DNA of 64,000 nt from Engraulis encrasicolus. Taxonomy: Eukaryota > Chordata > Actinopteri > Clupeiformes > Engraulidae. The notes under the pieces are model-generated. The model worked only from the letters and a program-made list of their open reading frames with translations. It searched no databases and was not told the DNA's origin. The translations under genes were made by a program, and so were the position numbers. Positions 24,367 through 36,844 of this stretch are shown piece after piece. Positions within the stretch are counted from its first letter, which is position 1; every line of letters begins with the position of its first letter. Where the stretch lies: the NCBI RefSeq assembly GCF_034702125.1, contig NC_085876.1, positions 27,343,552 through 27,407,551 on the forward strand. Reading direction: 5' to 3'.

Positions 24367-24659
24367 TAGCAGCCGTCTCTTGTATGATAGTCTAATATAG
24401 GTGATATTGGTGTCAAATCAGTCATTTATTAGGATGCAGAATTCAAATTTGCAACTTTGGAATTGACCAGAGGCTTCCTTTCATCTCACTCCATACTTAC
24501 TGTACAGTATAGTGTCTGTGTTTCTTTCAAGAGGGCAGCCATATGGCCAAAATCAAAATTATAAGTGCAAGTTATTATCTATTTTGTTAACATGTGATCT
24601 AATAAACATAACAATTCCTATATCAGCAACAACTGAACCATTTGATGAATGAGCATGTA

Positions 24660-25020
24660 ATAGAGTGGATGTTGGCAAATACCCAGGCTCCACCCACGTA
24701 ATGACGCAAGACCTTCGATTCTACTACTAGGCAAAGAGCTTGTTCAGGTACATCTTGAGCTCTGTCTAGCTGGGGAACTCCACCCACTTTGCCGGGAACC
24801 GATTAACTATGAACATCTCCAACGGTCTTGGGTAGAGGCGTGTTCAAGTCAGTGACATGGTTTAAGCAGAGACGTTCTATTGGGACTAAACTTTGGCTCA
24901 GCCTTTTCTGCCCTCAATAAGTAGCAAACCAAGGGAGGTGGGTCAACAATGATGTTTGAGAATGTTAGTTATTATTCTCTTGGTCAGACCAAGTCTCGAA
25001 GAGATTTGAAAGTCATGACA
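24660..25020. mobile_element. diverged hAT-like MITE, family M3
   Basis: Related to the clean copies at 50154-50379 and 59373-59617: shares CTCTTGGTCAGACCAAGTC and TCGAAGAGATTTGAA near its right end and CAGGCTC-TGACGCAA words on the left. Confidence 0.6.
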
Positions 25021-26128
25021 ATCAGTCTGGTTGACAAATAAGCTATATTTGAACTGGGATTATGGTAAATATTGTCAACAGCAGCCGTGATAAAGACATG
25101 GCCTCGTAACTGTGGAGAGCATACCACTTGTTCTCTATGGATCTGCTGGCAGACAAGGTTCCTCATCTGTGTTGAGCGCTTAAGAACCCTATCACAAAAT
25201 ACGCTCAAACCTAGATGTGCCATTTCATCTACAAATTCCCTATTATGTGTGTGGGCAATGGGCATGCAGCATCAGTCCTTTGTATAATGGAAGTGGTGTC
25301 TCTGTGCAGTATTGTGTCTGAAAAAACTGCTGTCTGGTGCTCGCTTGTGCTTAACACTGTTGAATTTGAGCAACTGAGCAATCGTGAGTGCTGCAGGAGA
25401 TGTTGCTTCTGGTCTTTCATGCTGGGCCCATCTAGGACCATGTTCACAAGGGTAAGCAACAGCTTTGGCACAGAGTCCTTTTGACATTTTTTCGGGAAAA
25501 CCATTAAATGGTTTGCCCTCACCAAATACAGTATGTGACGATGGACAATCAGTGCAGTATGTGTATTGTGCATAGCATCTTAATTGCTATCCTGCTCACA
25601 GGCTTTGGCAAGAGCAATGCTGATGTCTTCCTCAAAGGCCATCAGGACATCTCTTCCCCTTGTGTAAGCTTGCATATCAGGGAACTCAGCAAAAAGTTTC
25701 CTTCTGCCTTGAAGAGTTAACTCTGTTATTGACCTCTATTCCTAGGTGTTTCATGCGTGACTTGTAGAGCTGGAAAAGTTCTGCTAGTTTGAATAGGTGC
25801 TGAGCTATCATGTTGTCTGGTCTCTCCTATGGAGCACCAACTCGGCCAACACAACACCAGAGGTTGATGCTGCATGTCCATGAACATTATCTTCAAGACC
25901 TTCTAAATTAGCCTTTCTAGCACGATTTTAGAGACCTACTAGACATTTGGGATGATATTTAGCTTCAATAGCCACCATGTCCCCAACACTAAGTCGACCA
26001 ACTAACTCTGTGTCTTGAAGTAGGGATGCAGCAGCACACACTATTTTGTCCAATTGCAATGTTGCAGCCTCACGGAAGTCTTCATTGCCAGCAGGCTGTC
26101 TACAGAAGAAACAGATGTCTTGTCTCAT
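24984..26128 (-). pseudogene. decayed orphan element-borne gene with a CFFC/HPKC zinc-like motif
   Basis: Three frame-broken pieces in order on the minus strand. 26128-25928 gives a Cys-Phe-Phe-Cys pair, an LQDTELVGRLS segment and HPKC, a possible C2-HC zinc site. 25573-25229 is a helical region. 25265-24984 includes FVDEMAHLGLSVFCDRVL, VCQQIHREQVVCSPQLRG and TAAVDNIYHNPSS. From memory this matches a large family of uncharacterised fish proteins found in many copies and usually annotated only as LOC genes. Function is unknown. Its place between the inverted arms of a TTAA element suggests it is that element's own gene. Stops and frameshifts make it non-functional. Confidence 0.55.
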
Positions 26129-26361
26129 TTCAGGGGCCTGACTTGGCTGAGACCTTCAGAGTTTGCATTCTGATTCATCATCAGGACTTTCACTGCATAC
26201 TCGCTTTTTTGCTCTTTTCAACATGGTTTCATCAAACTTTGACCTGCATGTATGATGTTATTCACTTTTGTTTGCAACCATGGTTGCTTCAATACCATGA
26301 CTCTCATCCAGTCCAATCTGAAAGGTGAAGGGAACTGGCCAGGTTCATTAAACTGGATTAA

Positions 26362-28178
26362 CACATTGAATACCGGCGGTGCTCACGGAATTATGTCGTA
26401 GAATACCAGCGTTCTAAGCCCTTTTTTACGTTTTTTTGTAGACTCACAGCTTATTATGTGATAGGGCCACTGAAATATGTTATGACTCGTTTGAAAGTGG
26501 AGACGCTGCCCTCTTAGTAGGTGAAAACTGTGTGTCTCTACGAGCTTTTATTGCCGAGTAAACCCACGCTAAACCGAAGTGGGTATCCATGGAATTCAGC
26601 TACAATCGGAGATATTGAGGTTTTTGTGAAGGGTGCGCTTCTTCAGAATGTGACGAGTTTGAAAGGGGATGAGTTGGTTTTAATCACAATTTGGTGCAAG
26701 GTTAGCTCTGACACACATCTTCCTGCACGTCAAGACACGCCTCCTGCTCTAAACCACTACGACACCGGCAATCAATGCCCTTCGAAATCCACGTTTTTCA
26801 CACAGACTGAACACAAGCTCTTTGCACACATGCAGAAGGTCGGACATTTGCTAAAATAGTTCCCGATGACTCCCGAAATAATAGCCCAACATTGACAACA
26901 AATCCCAATGATATGATGCTTAGATGTAGCCCATCCGATCCATATGTAGCCATCTATGCTAGCTTCTGGCTTTTCACATACAGGAAGACAGTTCAACATA
27001 GGGGTGAATAATCAAATAAACTTATCTGGTTGGCGATCAAACTTCTAAATCGGAGCGCATTACTCCAATTACAATTCGGGTGCCATTTTGATCCAAGGAG
27101 CTGGTAAAGGTCTAGGTAGCAAGCCCAGAAAGTTCAAGATACTCCTGGCACGATATACAATGGTCTCTGTGTTTACCTATTGCGTGAAGTCAGACACAAT
27201 ACACGCTACCGATCGTGGGCTACTAGGGAAACAACAACATAGCACGATTCACGAATACGGCAGCACACCTCCTGCTCTGTCACACTACGACACCAGCAAT
27301 CGATGCCCTTTGAAATCCCCGTTTTTCACGTGGACTGAACACAAACTCTTTGCACACATGCAGAGGGTGAGACATTTGCTAAAATAGCTCCCGATGACTC
27401 CCGAAATAATAGCCCAACATTGACAACAAATCCAAATGATATGATGCTTAGATGTAGCCTAGCCCATCCGATCCGAATCATATGCGGTGGCAGATGGACA
27501 CTCCCAACTGAGATCGCTCCCGGACGTGTAGTCCCAGGTGTTTCTATCACTCCGGACGTGTAGTCCCACCCTGATCGATAGTCTGGCTAGTGGGAGCGAG
27601 CCGACAGGGGAGCGTCCTGCGTTGGGAGCGACAATCAGGGAATCATGATATGTAGCCATGCTAGCTTCTGGCTTCTCACATACAGGAAGACACAGAAACT
27701 TATCTTTTTGGCGATCAAACGTCCAAATCGGAGCGCATTACTGCAATCACATATCGGGTGCCATTTGGATCCAAGGATCTGGTAAAGGTCTAGCAAGTCC
27801 AGAAAGTTCAAGATACTCCAGGCACTATACAATGGTGTTTACCTATTGCGTGAAGTCAGAGACAACACATGCTACAGTGACCGTACTAGGGAAATCAATG
27901 CAGGCAGCGATAGGCGACATGGGTTGGCATCCAGACATCTTGGTAAGTTAAATTAAAATATCCAAATCATAACACTCAAACATCATAACAATCAAACAAC
28001 TTTGGACTGCAAATGTTGTCATTTATGTCCATCACAGAGCTACCAAAATCACATATATTGTCCATTGAAGGGTGTAGATTCAAAATATGATATTTAAATG
28101 CAAAAACGTATGTTTACGTTTTGGTATACAACGCATGGGCGTGAAAAACGCATTATTACGTCGTCGGTACTCAATGTG
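26362..28178. mobile_element. TTAA (piggyBac-like) non-autonomous element nested in the 6.4-kb element
   Basis: Ends CACATTGAATACCGGCG and, on the complement, CACATTGAGTACCGACG, flanked by TTAA at 26358-26361 and 28179-28182. The interior contains a tandem duplication: about 26745-26990 recurs at 27275-27480, and about 27090-27200 recurs at 27765-27860. No transposase ORF is seen. Confidence 0.8.
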
Positions 28179-28881
28179 TTAACTGCTCTGCAAGTGAAGT
28201 GTAAACCACTCCCCTTTTCTGGTCGCTTTGATTGCAAAGGACATCTCAATGCCTCTGCTGTGTGTCCTCGGCATGTAATATAGCTTCCTGTTCATTATGG
28301 CTGTGCAAGAATTGATGGTCCTTCACCATCAAAATGTCCAAGTTGGAAGTTCTTAGACATTTTCTCATCCAACAAAAAACTTTGTTTTTACTACTTTTTA
28401 CTAGGTAAACACATTAAAGTATGGGATACAACTAGGTTCTTATAATTACCCACACTTAGCGCGATCGTTTATCCAGTTCCATTTAATTCCTGTGTGATCT
28501 GTACACCATCTGGGTAACTACTGTATATGAAAGTCATTCAAAGCCCTGTTACCCTTGGCTCGGCTCTCTCGTACTAAAACATCCTATCCATTCAGGTGCA
28601 GCTATCTACCTACTGTACATATAATGAAAACTACATGGTTGTAACATTAAATAGCATTTATGAAACTAAACTACACTATCACTAAACCATTACCACAACC
28701 AGCATATTAATAACAGATACTATGGCATTATTAGGCGGAGTGTATTTAGCTGGCACTGAACCCCATGCCAAATTTATTAGATCACATGTTAATAAAGTAG
28801 GTTTATAACTCATTTTCTTACAATTATATGATGTGTTTTTGGCCATATGGCTGCCCTCTTGAAAGAAACAGTGATACTATA

Positions 28882-29369
28882 CTGCCCTACAATATCAGAA
28901 CGCAGTATCTTGAAAATGGTCGAAAATGGGTTTAGACCGGAAATTGGCTTTAAAATACCTTCTTTTTCTTGTGTTAAATTTTTTTGGCCCAACTTGGTCC
29001 CGTTTCGGAAAAAAAAGCAAAAAACTGATTATACTGCGCTTTTTGGTTTTAGGAGGTTACGTCGTACTAGCCAAGAACGCAGTATAATGCGAATTATACT
29101 GCACTTCTCCATTGACACCGTGGTTTTGGTGTAGGCAGTAATACCACAACAGAACGCAGTATAATGATTTTTCAGCTAAAAAGTAATGAGAATGTTGTTT
29201 TTTTTGCTTTTTTCTTGTGTGCATAAATTTTCACCATAAAAAAGTATTATATGGAAGTGTCATCACCACTTTACCTCCAACACAGTCGCGTGGACAGAAA
29301 GGAAACTTTAAAGCCTTTTTTCTCAGTTTGCCATTTTGAATTATACTGCGTTCTGAAATTGTAGGGCAG
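28882..29369. mobile_element. TA-target MITE in the right arm
   Basis: CTGCCCTACAATATCAGAAC at the left and its near-complement (GTTCTGAAATTGTAGGGCAG) at the right, with TA on both sides. The internal word AACGCAGTATAAT recurs. Confidence 0.75.
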
Positions 29370-29749
29370 TATAGGCCTACTGTACATTAAGTATAGAGTG
29401 AGATAAAAGGAAGCCTCTGGTCAATTCCAAAGTTGCAAATTTGAATTCTGCATCATAAAAAAATAACTGATTTGACACCAATATCACCTATATTAGACAA
29501 TCATAAAAGTGACGGCTGCTATCTTGAAAATGGTGGCCATCTTGAATATTCATGACAACTTTTCAATTATTCACAAGACATTTACCAAGTACTGTGAATG
29601 GTAAATACGTCTAAAATATCATATATCCATTACTCATAAGAAAACTGCTGTTATTGGCGGCCATTTTGAAAAATGGCTGCCATGGGCACCATGTTGAAAA
29701 CTCATGATGCCTCCATATCCAGATCTTTTTGGAAGACCTTTGGCTATAT

Positions 29750-29985
29750 GAAGAGTTCAGATGCAAAACCCCCTAACTCCATTTCTGAAGATCTGCACTT
29801 CTATATTTTTAGAGAACCCTGTTGTTGGTTTGGTATACATTCATGTACTTGATAATACATATAAATAGTTATATTACATAAATAAAATTTAAAAATATGC
29901 AATTTTGATAGCTTTGTATTAAATAAAAATGAATTAAGATTATTTTCTGAAATGGCACTTAGGGGGTTTTGCATCTGAACTCTTC
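29750..29985. mobile_element. MITE with 28-bp perfect inverted ends in the right arm
   Basis: GAAGAGTTCAGATGCAAAAC (continuing through CCCCCTAA) at the left is exactly complemented at the right. The 4-bp flank ATAT is duplicated (29746-29749 and 29986-29989). Comparison with the left arm of the host element shows the empty site. Confidence 0.85.
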
Positions 29986-30196
29986 ATATGTATACCAATT
30001 TTCATGCTTGTATCACAAACTGAACGATTGTTTTGGTTAACTGCTGCACTACTTGTAATGTCTGTGAATTGACTAAATAACAGACGTTTATTTATCCCTG
30101 TCGAATGCGCCCCGAAAAATCACGTAGGTCCAGGGGTAATTGCGAATTACCAGGGGTCCATAGGTAATATATTTATCCCGTGCGAATCGGCCTTAA

Positions 30197-32405
30197 GGCT
30201 ACTGGAATGCTCCCAATAAGAGCTAAATAATCATTCCACAACACCCAAACCATCCTATACACTAGAGTCTGTATAATATTAACCAAAATGACCTGCTTCA
30301 TCATGATGAAGTTTCAACTTCACAACCATTACCAGACCACCAATATGAAGAAATACATGAAACAATGAGTGATTCGATGGCCACCACGTGATCACTCTCA
30401 GCCACCACGTTAGCCACCAAAACAAAATCTGTTAAACTGGCTGGCTTGCATGGCTTGTAGAATTAGCTAAACTACAACTCCCAGCATGCACGATAACAAG
30501 CTACGCTAGGTAGACCCGCCCCTCCCTCGAATCGAGAGTCAGGCTAGAGATCCATTATAGCGTTACGTTATCGCAGCTCGACGTACTGGATGTCCCAGTG
30601 TCGACGCACTGCTACTACAGCTCGCGTGGCCCGGGAGTTATATACAGGAAGTATATCAATCTACATTTCTAGCCGTTTTTATCCATATAGCAAACCAACT
30701 GCCCCTAAATTACAGTTCAAAATGCTCTTACCGAACTCGGCACATGTGTTTTTTTCACACACAGCTTGGCCTCGTGTTGTTATGCTTATGGTCGAAATCG
30801 AACATAATCATTTGAACCCTGGCATCATAAGCACATGCAACATGCTTGTAGTCTATATTGTGTACATCCAAAAGTTCGACAGATGTCAAAAATCTACTTT
30901 TACCGAGGGAAATGCACCTTCGTGATGACCACAGGTATCATGGGACATCTTCATGTAATCAACAGTCATTGGGTAACGCAGTCCGTCAGCCGCTGCTAAT
31001 TTGCATAACTTTCAGGAGAGCTCAACTTTTTGACGTGCCACCGGACCCACGCTCGCCGTGCCGGAATCCCAACATGCATTGCGAGTCCGGTAACGACGAT
31101 ATGCCGCATTTCATTGAAAATGAATTGAATGCGTTGGTACGGCTTGCGTAAAACTGACAAATGGATTTGCACCGTAAGTCGAAAGACGTAACGTCTAACG
31201 TAAGCTCTTCATTTCTCTTCAGTTGCGTCGGGCGGGCAGGCTGCGTACAGCAGTGAGATGGACAACAACAAAGGTGTCAGTCTGTAAATAAATGATTTAC
31301 AACGTTCTCTCTGCTTTGTTTTTGAAAAGTTATGGCCCATATTTGATTACAAACAATGTGTTGAGGACTTCAAACTGGTTGTTGCTAGGAAATGGCATTT
31401 TAGCCTCCTGCAGTTAACTGATATGCTACTTCAAAAAACGAACTGCTTGTTAAACATTTCATACTTAAAAACTGTCCCCTAATACTCCGTTTTGAATGCT
31501 AACTTGCTAAGCCCTTCTTTAGGTTACAAACAAAGTCGAACAATTGAAGATGTATTGATGGTTGCTGAATCAATATTGGATCTCTGCTGTTTTGTTGACA
31601 AAACGTCTGAGGTCCTCCCCTTTGCTAGGTCAACTTATAGAAAGCTACCCTTGCACATTCTGCTTATGAATGTCAGCAGGGCTGTCATTAATGAAAGCAT
31701 AAGCAAAATGTTAGCTTCATTTGTTTGAAAAGTGCTATATTTGCAGCCAAAATTCATGAAGATATTTGTTAGTGTGAAAACCAATATACCTCAGCTGATA
31801 TGTTTGTTTTTTCAGGTGCCAATTGAGCAAGGCACCCACTGGGAAAATGTAGTTCCTGTGTCAGTATGAGAGACACTTTTTCTCCACGTGTGTATGTGTG
31901 TGTGTATGTCTGTCAACTTGTGACATTTTATATTATAATTTTTTTTAAATTGATTGGCAGCACTGTATTTTATAGGCTATCATATCATACACAATGGGCT
32001 TGAGATCGAGACAATATAGAAAATAAGACTGTATGCCTACATAACTAAGCTTAATCCTAATAATAAACAAAATGGCTATCTAGCCTATATAACAACCCCA
32101 GTAGGCTATCTGTAGCCTAGATCGATACATTTGGGTTTTCGTCGGGTATGCCACCCCAAGATTTTGCCTAGCTTCAGCTAGCCACCCACAGGATTTATTT
32201 CTGCTGGCGCCACTGTTTGAGGGGAAATGAGACACAGACCACTTTTATAGTAAGGGGCCTGTATATGAGCATACTGTACATACACATTCCTTCTATAATA
32301 TTTGCATTTTGCAAAGTAAATACTCTAGTGTATGTGTGCCATACCCACATAAGGAAAATGAGCGGGATACTTTCATACTGTATGTGCCATAGGAGATCTG
32401 CATAG
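30197..32405. other. unassigned DNA, GC-richer around 30480-31290
   Basis: Several short open frames, none recognised. Sequence around 30925-31290 (TGCATTGCGAGTCCGG, TTGCGTCGGGCGGGCAGG) has the look of a dispersed repeat or a CpG-containing promoter. At 31817 an acceptor-like ttttttcag precedes 17 codons (VPIEQGTHWENVVPVSV) and TGA, a possible terminal exon of an unknown gene. Weak support for all of this. Confidence 0.2.
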
Positions 32406-32690
32406 CCCAGGGGTGGGGAACCTTTTTCGTTCGAGGGGCCACTTAAATTTCCTCCAAAAGTCCTCCAAGGGCCGCACTATGAACACATAACCAGGATTTC
32501 TCCATGCACTTTAGGTCTACAGAAGGCAGCCACCTTTAAAACCCTTTAAAGTCCCTTGAATATAACTCAATTGATAATGAAATATATGTCATATATCATG
32601 TGAAGCTACATAACATTAAAATGATATCAGAGGCCGGATAAAATGGCGTCAAGGGCCGTAAACGGACCTCAAGCCACGCATGACATAGTC
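32406..32690. repeat. hAT-like end fragment (CAGGGGTGGGGAACC)
   Basis: Left end plus GGGCCGCACTATGAAC- and GGCCGGATAAAATGG-type text known from fish hAT/Charlie-like repeats. No matching right end was found. Confidence 0.45.
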
Positions 32691-32906
32691 CATAGAAAGA
32701 TTTTGGATGTCTCGGTTCTCTTTGTTTGAGTATCCAGCGTCAGAAGACACAGCCACACCAGGCAAAGGACCATGGATACAGAGATAAGAATATTTGATGT
32801 GCTCAGTTTGTGTAAGACCTGAAGGACTTGCATGTGTCGATTGTGGGTTGATTGTTTAAATAACGTCTTTGTCTAAAGGAATTTAGCTTGTTTGAGTTAT
32901 GCGTCT

Positions 32907-32917
32907 TGTGTGTCTGT

Positions 32918-33006
<89 letters not shown>
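32907..33006. repeat. (GT)n microsatellite
   Basis: About 100 nt of GT, with two TC interruptions at the left. Confidence 0.97.
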
Positions 33007-33007
<1 letters not shown>

Positions 33008-33629
33008 CTCATGGTACCTTCTCCTGTGCACTTTTAATCAGTAGTCAACTACATTGATACAAAACTATGCACAATCAAACATTCCTTTGAAACCTTGAAC
33101 CCAAAAGTGAACCACATGATTCCATATGACACACACAGTAGCCAATAAAGTATTACATACGTACACAGTATAAACATCAGTGTTAATATAACTCTTAGTT
33201 GAAATTAACAAGGTTTCAGATAGCATTTGGTCTCACTCAAGTATAGTGTTATTGGTGCTCTTCGGTCAGTGTAACTTTCTCAGAGTTAGTTCAACTCTAT
33301 TGTACTCTGTACAGATGAATACACAGGCCACCTGCAGAATTTTACACTGACTTAACCCTTCAACATTTTCTTTCCAACACAGATGATTTCCTGATTAAAT
33401 GGCCCACAGTTAAGGAATAATTTCTTAACATTCAGAGGATTCAGCTGGTTGAATGTATGTTGAATGTAATGATTGGATCAAATGCATAAAGGTTTTTACT
33501 TTTGGCACGGCTTTATTCTAAGGGATCAGTTGCGTTGTATATTTGTTGTACCTCATCAGGTAATGCACAGTGGAATAACTGGTGTAAGACATACGTAGGT
33601 AATAAGAGCTAATATTGACACCTCTGCAA

Positions 33630-33765
<136 letters not shown>

Positions 33766-33996
33766 GTCAGCGTACAGCAGGTGGGATTGTTAAGTAAACC
33801 ATGCATGTAGTGCCAGCAATTAATTTATGGCATAAACTTAATATCCACTGAAAACAATAAAAAGCTCTGCCTGCTTGCCCTGTGCCTGACCTTTCAAAAG
33901 AAAAAAGAAAGGAAAATAAATGGCTACCAAACGCAGTATGCTCTTGGGAAGTTTCAGGAACATATTACAGTAGGCTAATATCCAATATTCTATGCT

Positions 33997-34164
33997 TCAA
34001 AAGTGGAGAAGACGCGCTCACACTACCGCGCACACTAGGTGAATGAATGAAGTGAAGAACAGCACTCTTCAGGTTTTTTTCTTTGTTTACGAACGAACGA
34101 ACGTTTCGGGCGTGAATTAACAAAGAAAAAAACTGAAGAGTGCTGTCCTTCGCATCATTCATTC
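33997..34164. mobile_element. hairpin-forming insertion flanked by 13-bp direct repeats
   Basis: 34041-34090 and 34115-34164 are near-perfect inverted arms (about 50 nt, centred on AGCACTCTTCAG and its complement) around a loop with GAACGAACGAACG. The direct repeats AATATTCTATGCT (33984-33996) and AATATTCTACGCT (34165-34177) flank the whole insert like a target duplication. Confidence 0.6.
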
Positions 34165-34686
34165 AATATTCTACGCTCTCATAATTTGAACCAGAGCTCC
34201 TATATTTACTACTGATGATCATTATCATTACTGATAATTCATCATTATTGATAATTCATCATTATTGTTGATGTTCAATGGTGGTGATGTCTTGATGTCT
34301 GTCTGTATCGATTTGTTTTGGCTGTATTTGATGGATGGTGAAAACAAAGTTCTCCTTGAGGACAATGAAGCAATCTACGCATCTATGAATCTGTCTATCT
34401 ATCTGTCTAGCCAAGCTTCCCCTTATCAAATGTAGCAGCAACCCAATAACACACATTTTGCGGGAAACAGTCTCAACAACCAACCAATCAGCAACACCCA
34501 AACGGCCCCAGACGCCAAACACTTCCTCTTGCTGCCCCAACAACCAACGATGTTGCTGAGTGGCAAGGGGGAAAGCCTCAGCAACCACAAAAAAAAAAAA
34601 AAACAGATCCTAAATTCAATGTAATTACCACCCGTCATTCACCAAGTTTTCCGTATGTGCATGGGCACGGCACGCACAAGGAAGTT

Positions 34687-35364
34687 ACAGTAGGTCACAG
34701 AAGTGAGTACACCCCTCACCTCACTTGCAGATTTGTTAATATATCTTTTCATGGGAATTTATGCTTGATTTTACAGGTTTGACACTTTTCTTTGTACAGA
34801 CCACTTTTTACCACCATGCTTGACATCTAAAGCCAATTTGTTTATCTTGGTCTCATGATGGACAAACAGAGATTGGATTGCTAGAACTACTGTATGTTGT
34901 GTGGTCTGATGACACCAAGATAGACACATTTGTTTCAAATGGTGTCAAGCATGTGTGGTAGAGTAAAACGTGATTTGTAGAAATTTAAGTGTCCAATCTG
35001 TAAAATCAAACATGGTAGTGGGACTGACATAGTTTAGGGCTGCGTGAATGCTGTCAACATTGGAAAGCTGAATTTAACCAAAAGAAACGTGCATATCAAC
35101 ATGTCCCATGACAACCCAAGCAGATCATGATCCTTTCTATGGGATTTTAACATCGGATGTACACTTTTGTGAGATACGTTTTAATACATTAACGGCTGTA
35201 TTTTTAAAAAACTGATGGAACAATAAATTGGAGCAGCTAAGTTGTACGCTGGCTACTCTTCATTGTATCAACGTGAAATTCCTTTTATGTTGTCCCATGA
35301 ATAGATCATATTGTTACAAATCTCCAGAAATGTGAAGGGTGTACGCACTTCTATGACATTCTGT
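34687..35364. mobile_element. internally deleted Tc1-like element
   Basis: ACAGTAGGTCACAGAAGTGAG... at the left pairs with the right end (CACTTCTATGACATTCTGT). The interior keeps phrases of Tc1 transposase DNA (TATCTTGGTCTCATGATGG, TGGGATTTTAACATC) but no open frame. About 680 bp versus about 1.6 kb for complete elements. Confidence 0.7.
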
Positions 35365-35490
35365 GACATACACTTCTGTGACAACATCTTACCTGTGTTG
35401 TTTGAATTGCAGTTGCTCTGCAGCAGACAAGAAGGCATAGAGTGTCTGCTGCCTGCAGTGTCTCGTGAAACCCCCTTTCAATCCTTTGCT

Positions 35491-35871
35491 CAGGGTTCCC
35501 ACACCTTTTTCATGAACAAATTCAAGCACTTTTCAAGCACCTTCAAGCACCAAATTTTCAGTTTTCCAGCACCTTTAATAGGTCGCGGGAAGGGGGTGTG
35601 TTTTTAAAAAATGTCCTAAAATGTCCAATTTCCTGCATTCTAATCAATTTTAGGGTGTCGAATGACAAATCCCATCTGACATTTCACTCCCTCAGATTTT
35701 TGATGTAACTGAAGAATGTATTTCTATTATTTGGCTTACTGAGTTTGACTTGACTTACATTTCAAGCATTTTCAAGTATTTCACCAAAAATTCAAGCACT
35801 TTCACAACCTTGAAAACACTTAATTGAAATTCAAGCATTTTCAAGGAATTCAAGCACCAGTGGGAACCCTG
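35491..35871. mobile_element. hAT-like MITE, CAGGGTTCCCAC ends
   Basis: CAGGGTTCCCACACC and (on the right) CAGTGGGAACCCTG, flanked by TTTGCT at 35485-35490 and 35872-35877. The interior is built from TTCAAGCACTTTTCAAG words in both directions. Confidence 0.8.
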
Positions 35872-36281
35872 TTTGCTACATGGTGAATTAACAAAAAAGT
35901 ACACTTTGACTTTGACTTGGTAGTTGGCTCAAAACATCTTGTGTGGAAAGAACATGAATGAAAGTTAAGAGAAGTATAGGACTGAAGTGTATGGCCATAA
36001 CTACCATTGAGGACACAGAGGCCATGTCCTCGGTATCAGTAATGTAAAATGAAATGAAAATCGATATATGATCAACATCAGTCTGTATATGCTCCCCCCC
36101 CCCATTTGTCCTCAAGGCAGTGATTAATGAAAACAAATTTAAGAGTTTGACTGAAGTGTTTGAAGCGTTCTAAATATACAGTATGCAGTACATTACACAG
36201 CATTTGACCTCTGTATTTGAAAATGTCTATACGGCCCTGATGAAGTGTATGGAGGACGTGTTCTATGTCAAGACTACTTAA

Positions 36282-36506
36282 AGGGACAATGTGCAGGAAA
36301 TGGTCAAAAAGGGTACTGCAACTATGCCGCTCAATGAAACTGGGCTGCCAATTGCCAAATTTGATCTTTACATGTTACAACGTTTTGTAAGTAATAAACA
36401 AATATTTTCTAGTATGGTTCAAGTAGAGACATTTTTGCAGCTAAAATTTTTTATTTTTGGAAATTCAAAATGAAATAAACAACTAAAAATCTCACACAGT
36501 GTCCCT
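36282..36506 (+). mobile_element. TTAA MITE, family M1, copy 3 (internal deletion)
   Basis: TTAA at 36278-36281 and 36507-36510. Same ends as the other M1 copies but lacking about 135 bp of the right half after TTGGAAATTCAAAATG. Confidence 0.9.
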
Positions 36507-36844
36507 TTAAATCAGACAGCCATCACAGGAGGCTCTATTCAATTTGAATATATGAGGCCTCACATATTAAATCAATCAAATTGAATCAAGCCTCCTCTGA
36601 AGGATCCAAACAAACTGCAGCTGGTGCTCTTACACTCCTGAATTATTGCTTTGATTGTTTGGATCAGTGCGTCAGAGTTTTCCTCGTCTCACATTTCCAT
36701 TGTTGACTATGTAAATATCAACACTTTTCATTTTCAGTTGCGTGCAGCAACTCTATACACGATGATGCTATCGTTAGAAACTCATTTGTGTATTTTGAGG
36801 GTTTGTATGTGACGTACAGGTAGGTCTGTTGACCTTGTGTTAGG

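Larger units (their letters stand above)
23823..30192. mobile_element. 6.4-kb TTAA-flanked DNA element with long inverted arms
   Basis: TTAA at 23819-23822 and 30193-30196. Ends AGCCCGATTCGGACGGGA (left) and, read inward from the right, GGCCGATTCGCACGGGA. The left arm 23823-~24610 pairs with the right arm ~28768-30192 over its whole length: TTACCTATGGACCCC, GCATGAAAATTGGTATAC, AAGATGGCCGCCATTTT and TTATTAGATCACATGTTAA recur in mirror order. The right arm is lengthened by two MITEs (28882-29369 and 29750-29985). The middle holds a decayed ORF set on the minus strand (24984-26128) and a TTAA element (26362-28178). TTAA targets fit Kolobok or piggyBac; the superfamily is not proven. Confidence 0.8.

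Noticed and set aside
25072..26328. Plus-strand frames overlapping the orphan pseudogene
   Set aside because: The minus strand shows the recognisable protein segments; the plus-strand frames are shadows.
36277..36510. Short coding frame at 36291-36473
   Set aside because: Lies within MITE family M1; similar frames appear in the other copies by descent, without coding evidence.
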